DNA from: Gammaproteobacteria bacterium
Lineage (GTDB): Bacteria > Pseudomonadota > Gammaproteobacteria > Acidiferrobacterales > SZUA-150
DNA length: 64,000 bases
Assembly: GCA_029880545.1 (NCBI GenBank)
Contig: JAOUOD010000009.1
Location: 1-64,000 of the forward strand
Reading direction: 5' to 3'
Part shown: in pieces, positions 63,496 through 64,000 of the stretch
How the letters are laid out: every line of letters begins with the position of its first letter
How positions within the stretch are numbered: position 1 is the first letter of the stretch
Notes under the pieces: model-generated
The model's input: only the letters and a program-made list of their open reading frames with translations
What the model was told of the DNA's origin: nothing
Databases searched by the model: none
Made by a program: the position numbers and the translations under genes

Positions 63496-64000
63496 TCATT
63501 GCCACTCACGCCACGCCTGCAATAACGGAAAATACAGCGCCAGTTTTACTGGTCGATCTTCGAGCTGCTTCATGATTCGGGCATAGTCGTCCAGCTGTTC
63601 CCGGTAGCGATCCACCTCGCGATCAAGAAACTCGTCCAGGCCGCCACCACTGTGACTGCTGGCCTTGTAATCAATAATCCAGCGCACGCCATCTTCATCT
63701 ATAAAGGTTCTGTCAATGATGCGATTGCTGATCCTGCCCTGCTGTATGGTGGTCAGGCGATATTCACACTGCGCCTGTTCATGCGCCTGCAGTAGCCAGC
63801 GACCCTTGCTGTCACGCAATGTTTTCACAAGCGCATCAATGACGCGTTCAACGGCCCGATCCAGGTCGCCAGCACCGAGTCCCAGGCGCTCGAGCAAGCA
63901 TCGGTAACGGCCCTGCGCCTGCCGAATACGCTGTTCACTCCAGCCTTCAGCACCCTCTTCAGCCATGTGCTGCAACACCCTGTGCACCACGGTGCCCACA
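63496..64000 (-). CDS. C-terminal part of a RecB/AddA-like nuclease-helicase (partial)
   Basis: The start lies beyond the window; about 168 codons are visible, ending at 63496. The sequence VVHRVLQ matches the pre-nuclease segment of UvrD/RecB-family proteins. DRTFIDEDGVRWIIDYKAS contains the PD-(D/E)XK core (D...DYK). This is the exonuclease domain that ends AddA-type helicase-nucleases, used in double-strand break repair. The helicase motors would be upstream. Confidence 0.8.
   Translation of the reverse strand, partial: VGTVVHRVLQHMAEEGAEGWSEQRIRQAQGRYRCLLERLGLGAGDLDRAVERVIDALVKTLRDSKGRWLLQAHEQAQCEYRLTTIQQGRISNRIIDRTFIDEDGVRWIIDYKASSHSGGGLDEFLDREVDRYREQLDDYARIMKQLEDRPVKLALYFPLLQAWREWQ

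Noticed and set aside
1..64000. tRNA, rRNA or riboswitch genes
   Set aside because: No cloverleaf, rRNA signature or known riboswitch core was recognised by eye; a covariance-model scan would be needed to be sure.

Overview
The window looks like a chromosomal segment of a gammaproteobacterium with sulfur-oxidising and redox-sensing traits. The gene set points that way: flavocytochrome c sulfide dehydrogenase (fccA/fccB), an OxyR regulator divergent from a Prx-Grx fusion, BioA, a YadG/YadH-type ABC exporter, a heme-c sensor kinase, a multiheme cytochrome operon and System II cytochrome c maturation. The assignment is inferred from gene content; no rRNA or tRNA gene was recognised. Nearly all genes lie on the minus strand.

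1-2.3 kb: an accessory edge. It holds the last codons of an IS3-family transposase, a small AT-rich lipoprotein gene, and a secreted mini-Rhs protein with an HExxH metallopeptidase-like tip. 2.25-27.0 kb: the main feature, an 11-gene, about 25 kb block on the minus strand. In transcription order it encodes a 174-aa periplasmic protein, a 678-aa TPR/coiled-coil protein, a 1053-aa TPR lipoprotein, a 205-aa TPR lipoprotein, a 94-aa exported protein, ExbB, two ExbD proteins, a TonB-like protein with an AgmX/PglI-type tail, a 3197-aa exported DUF11/SdrD-B repeat giant, and a 1716-aa protein with three OmpA-like domains joined to an outer-membrane beta barrel. The first nine genes overlap or nearly abut. 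The giant pair is separated from them by a promoter-like sequence and a hairpin. I read this as a proton-motive-force-driven envelope-spanning machine. It resembles the conserved core from which the myxobacterial Agl-Glt gliding motor is thought to have evolved, here coupled to a giant surface protein and its possible outer-membrane partner.

27-41 kb: mostly single genes and small operons. They include a heme-c sensor histidine kinase, an amino-acid racemase, BioA, the fccA-fccB pair, oxyR with the divergent prx-grx gene, two tandem GFA-fold proteins, pterin carbinolamine dehydratase, a VOC protein, a STAS-like protein, and a membrane patatin-like phospholipase with a Fur-like box upstream.

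40.8-49.7 kb: a second coherent module on the minus strand. A dockerin-like/NHL protein, a 1307-aa multiheme cytochrome with Fn3-like domains (13 CxxCH motifs plus one CX7CH), an ethylbenzene-dehydrogenase-type heme-binding protein, and a TPR-ResB-CcsA set that could supply dedicated heme ligation. A decayed, internally deleted copy of the patatin gene lies just beyond it.

50-64 kb: a PhnD-type sensor kinase, then a soluble MCP-like protein beside a di-iron (ODP/FprA-like) protein that could form an oxygen-sensing pair. After these come a CYTH protein, a B12/radical-SAM protein, a CPBP protease, a GNAT protein, an ABC-2 exporter, a C_GCAxxG_C_C protein, a tautomerase, a quinone-oxidoreductase-like MDR protein, an APH/P-loop kinase fusion, and the C-terminus of a RecB-like nuclease/helicase cut by the window edge.
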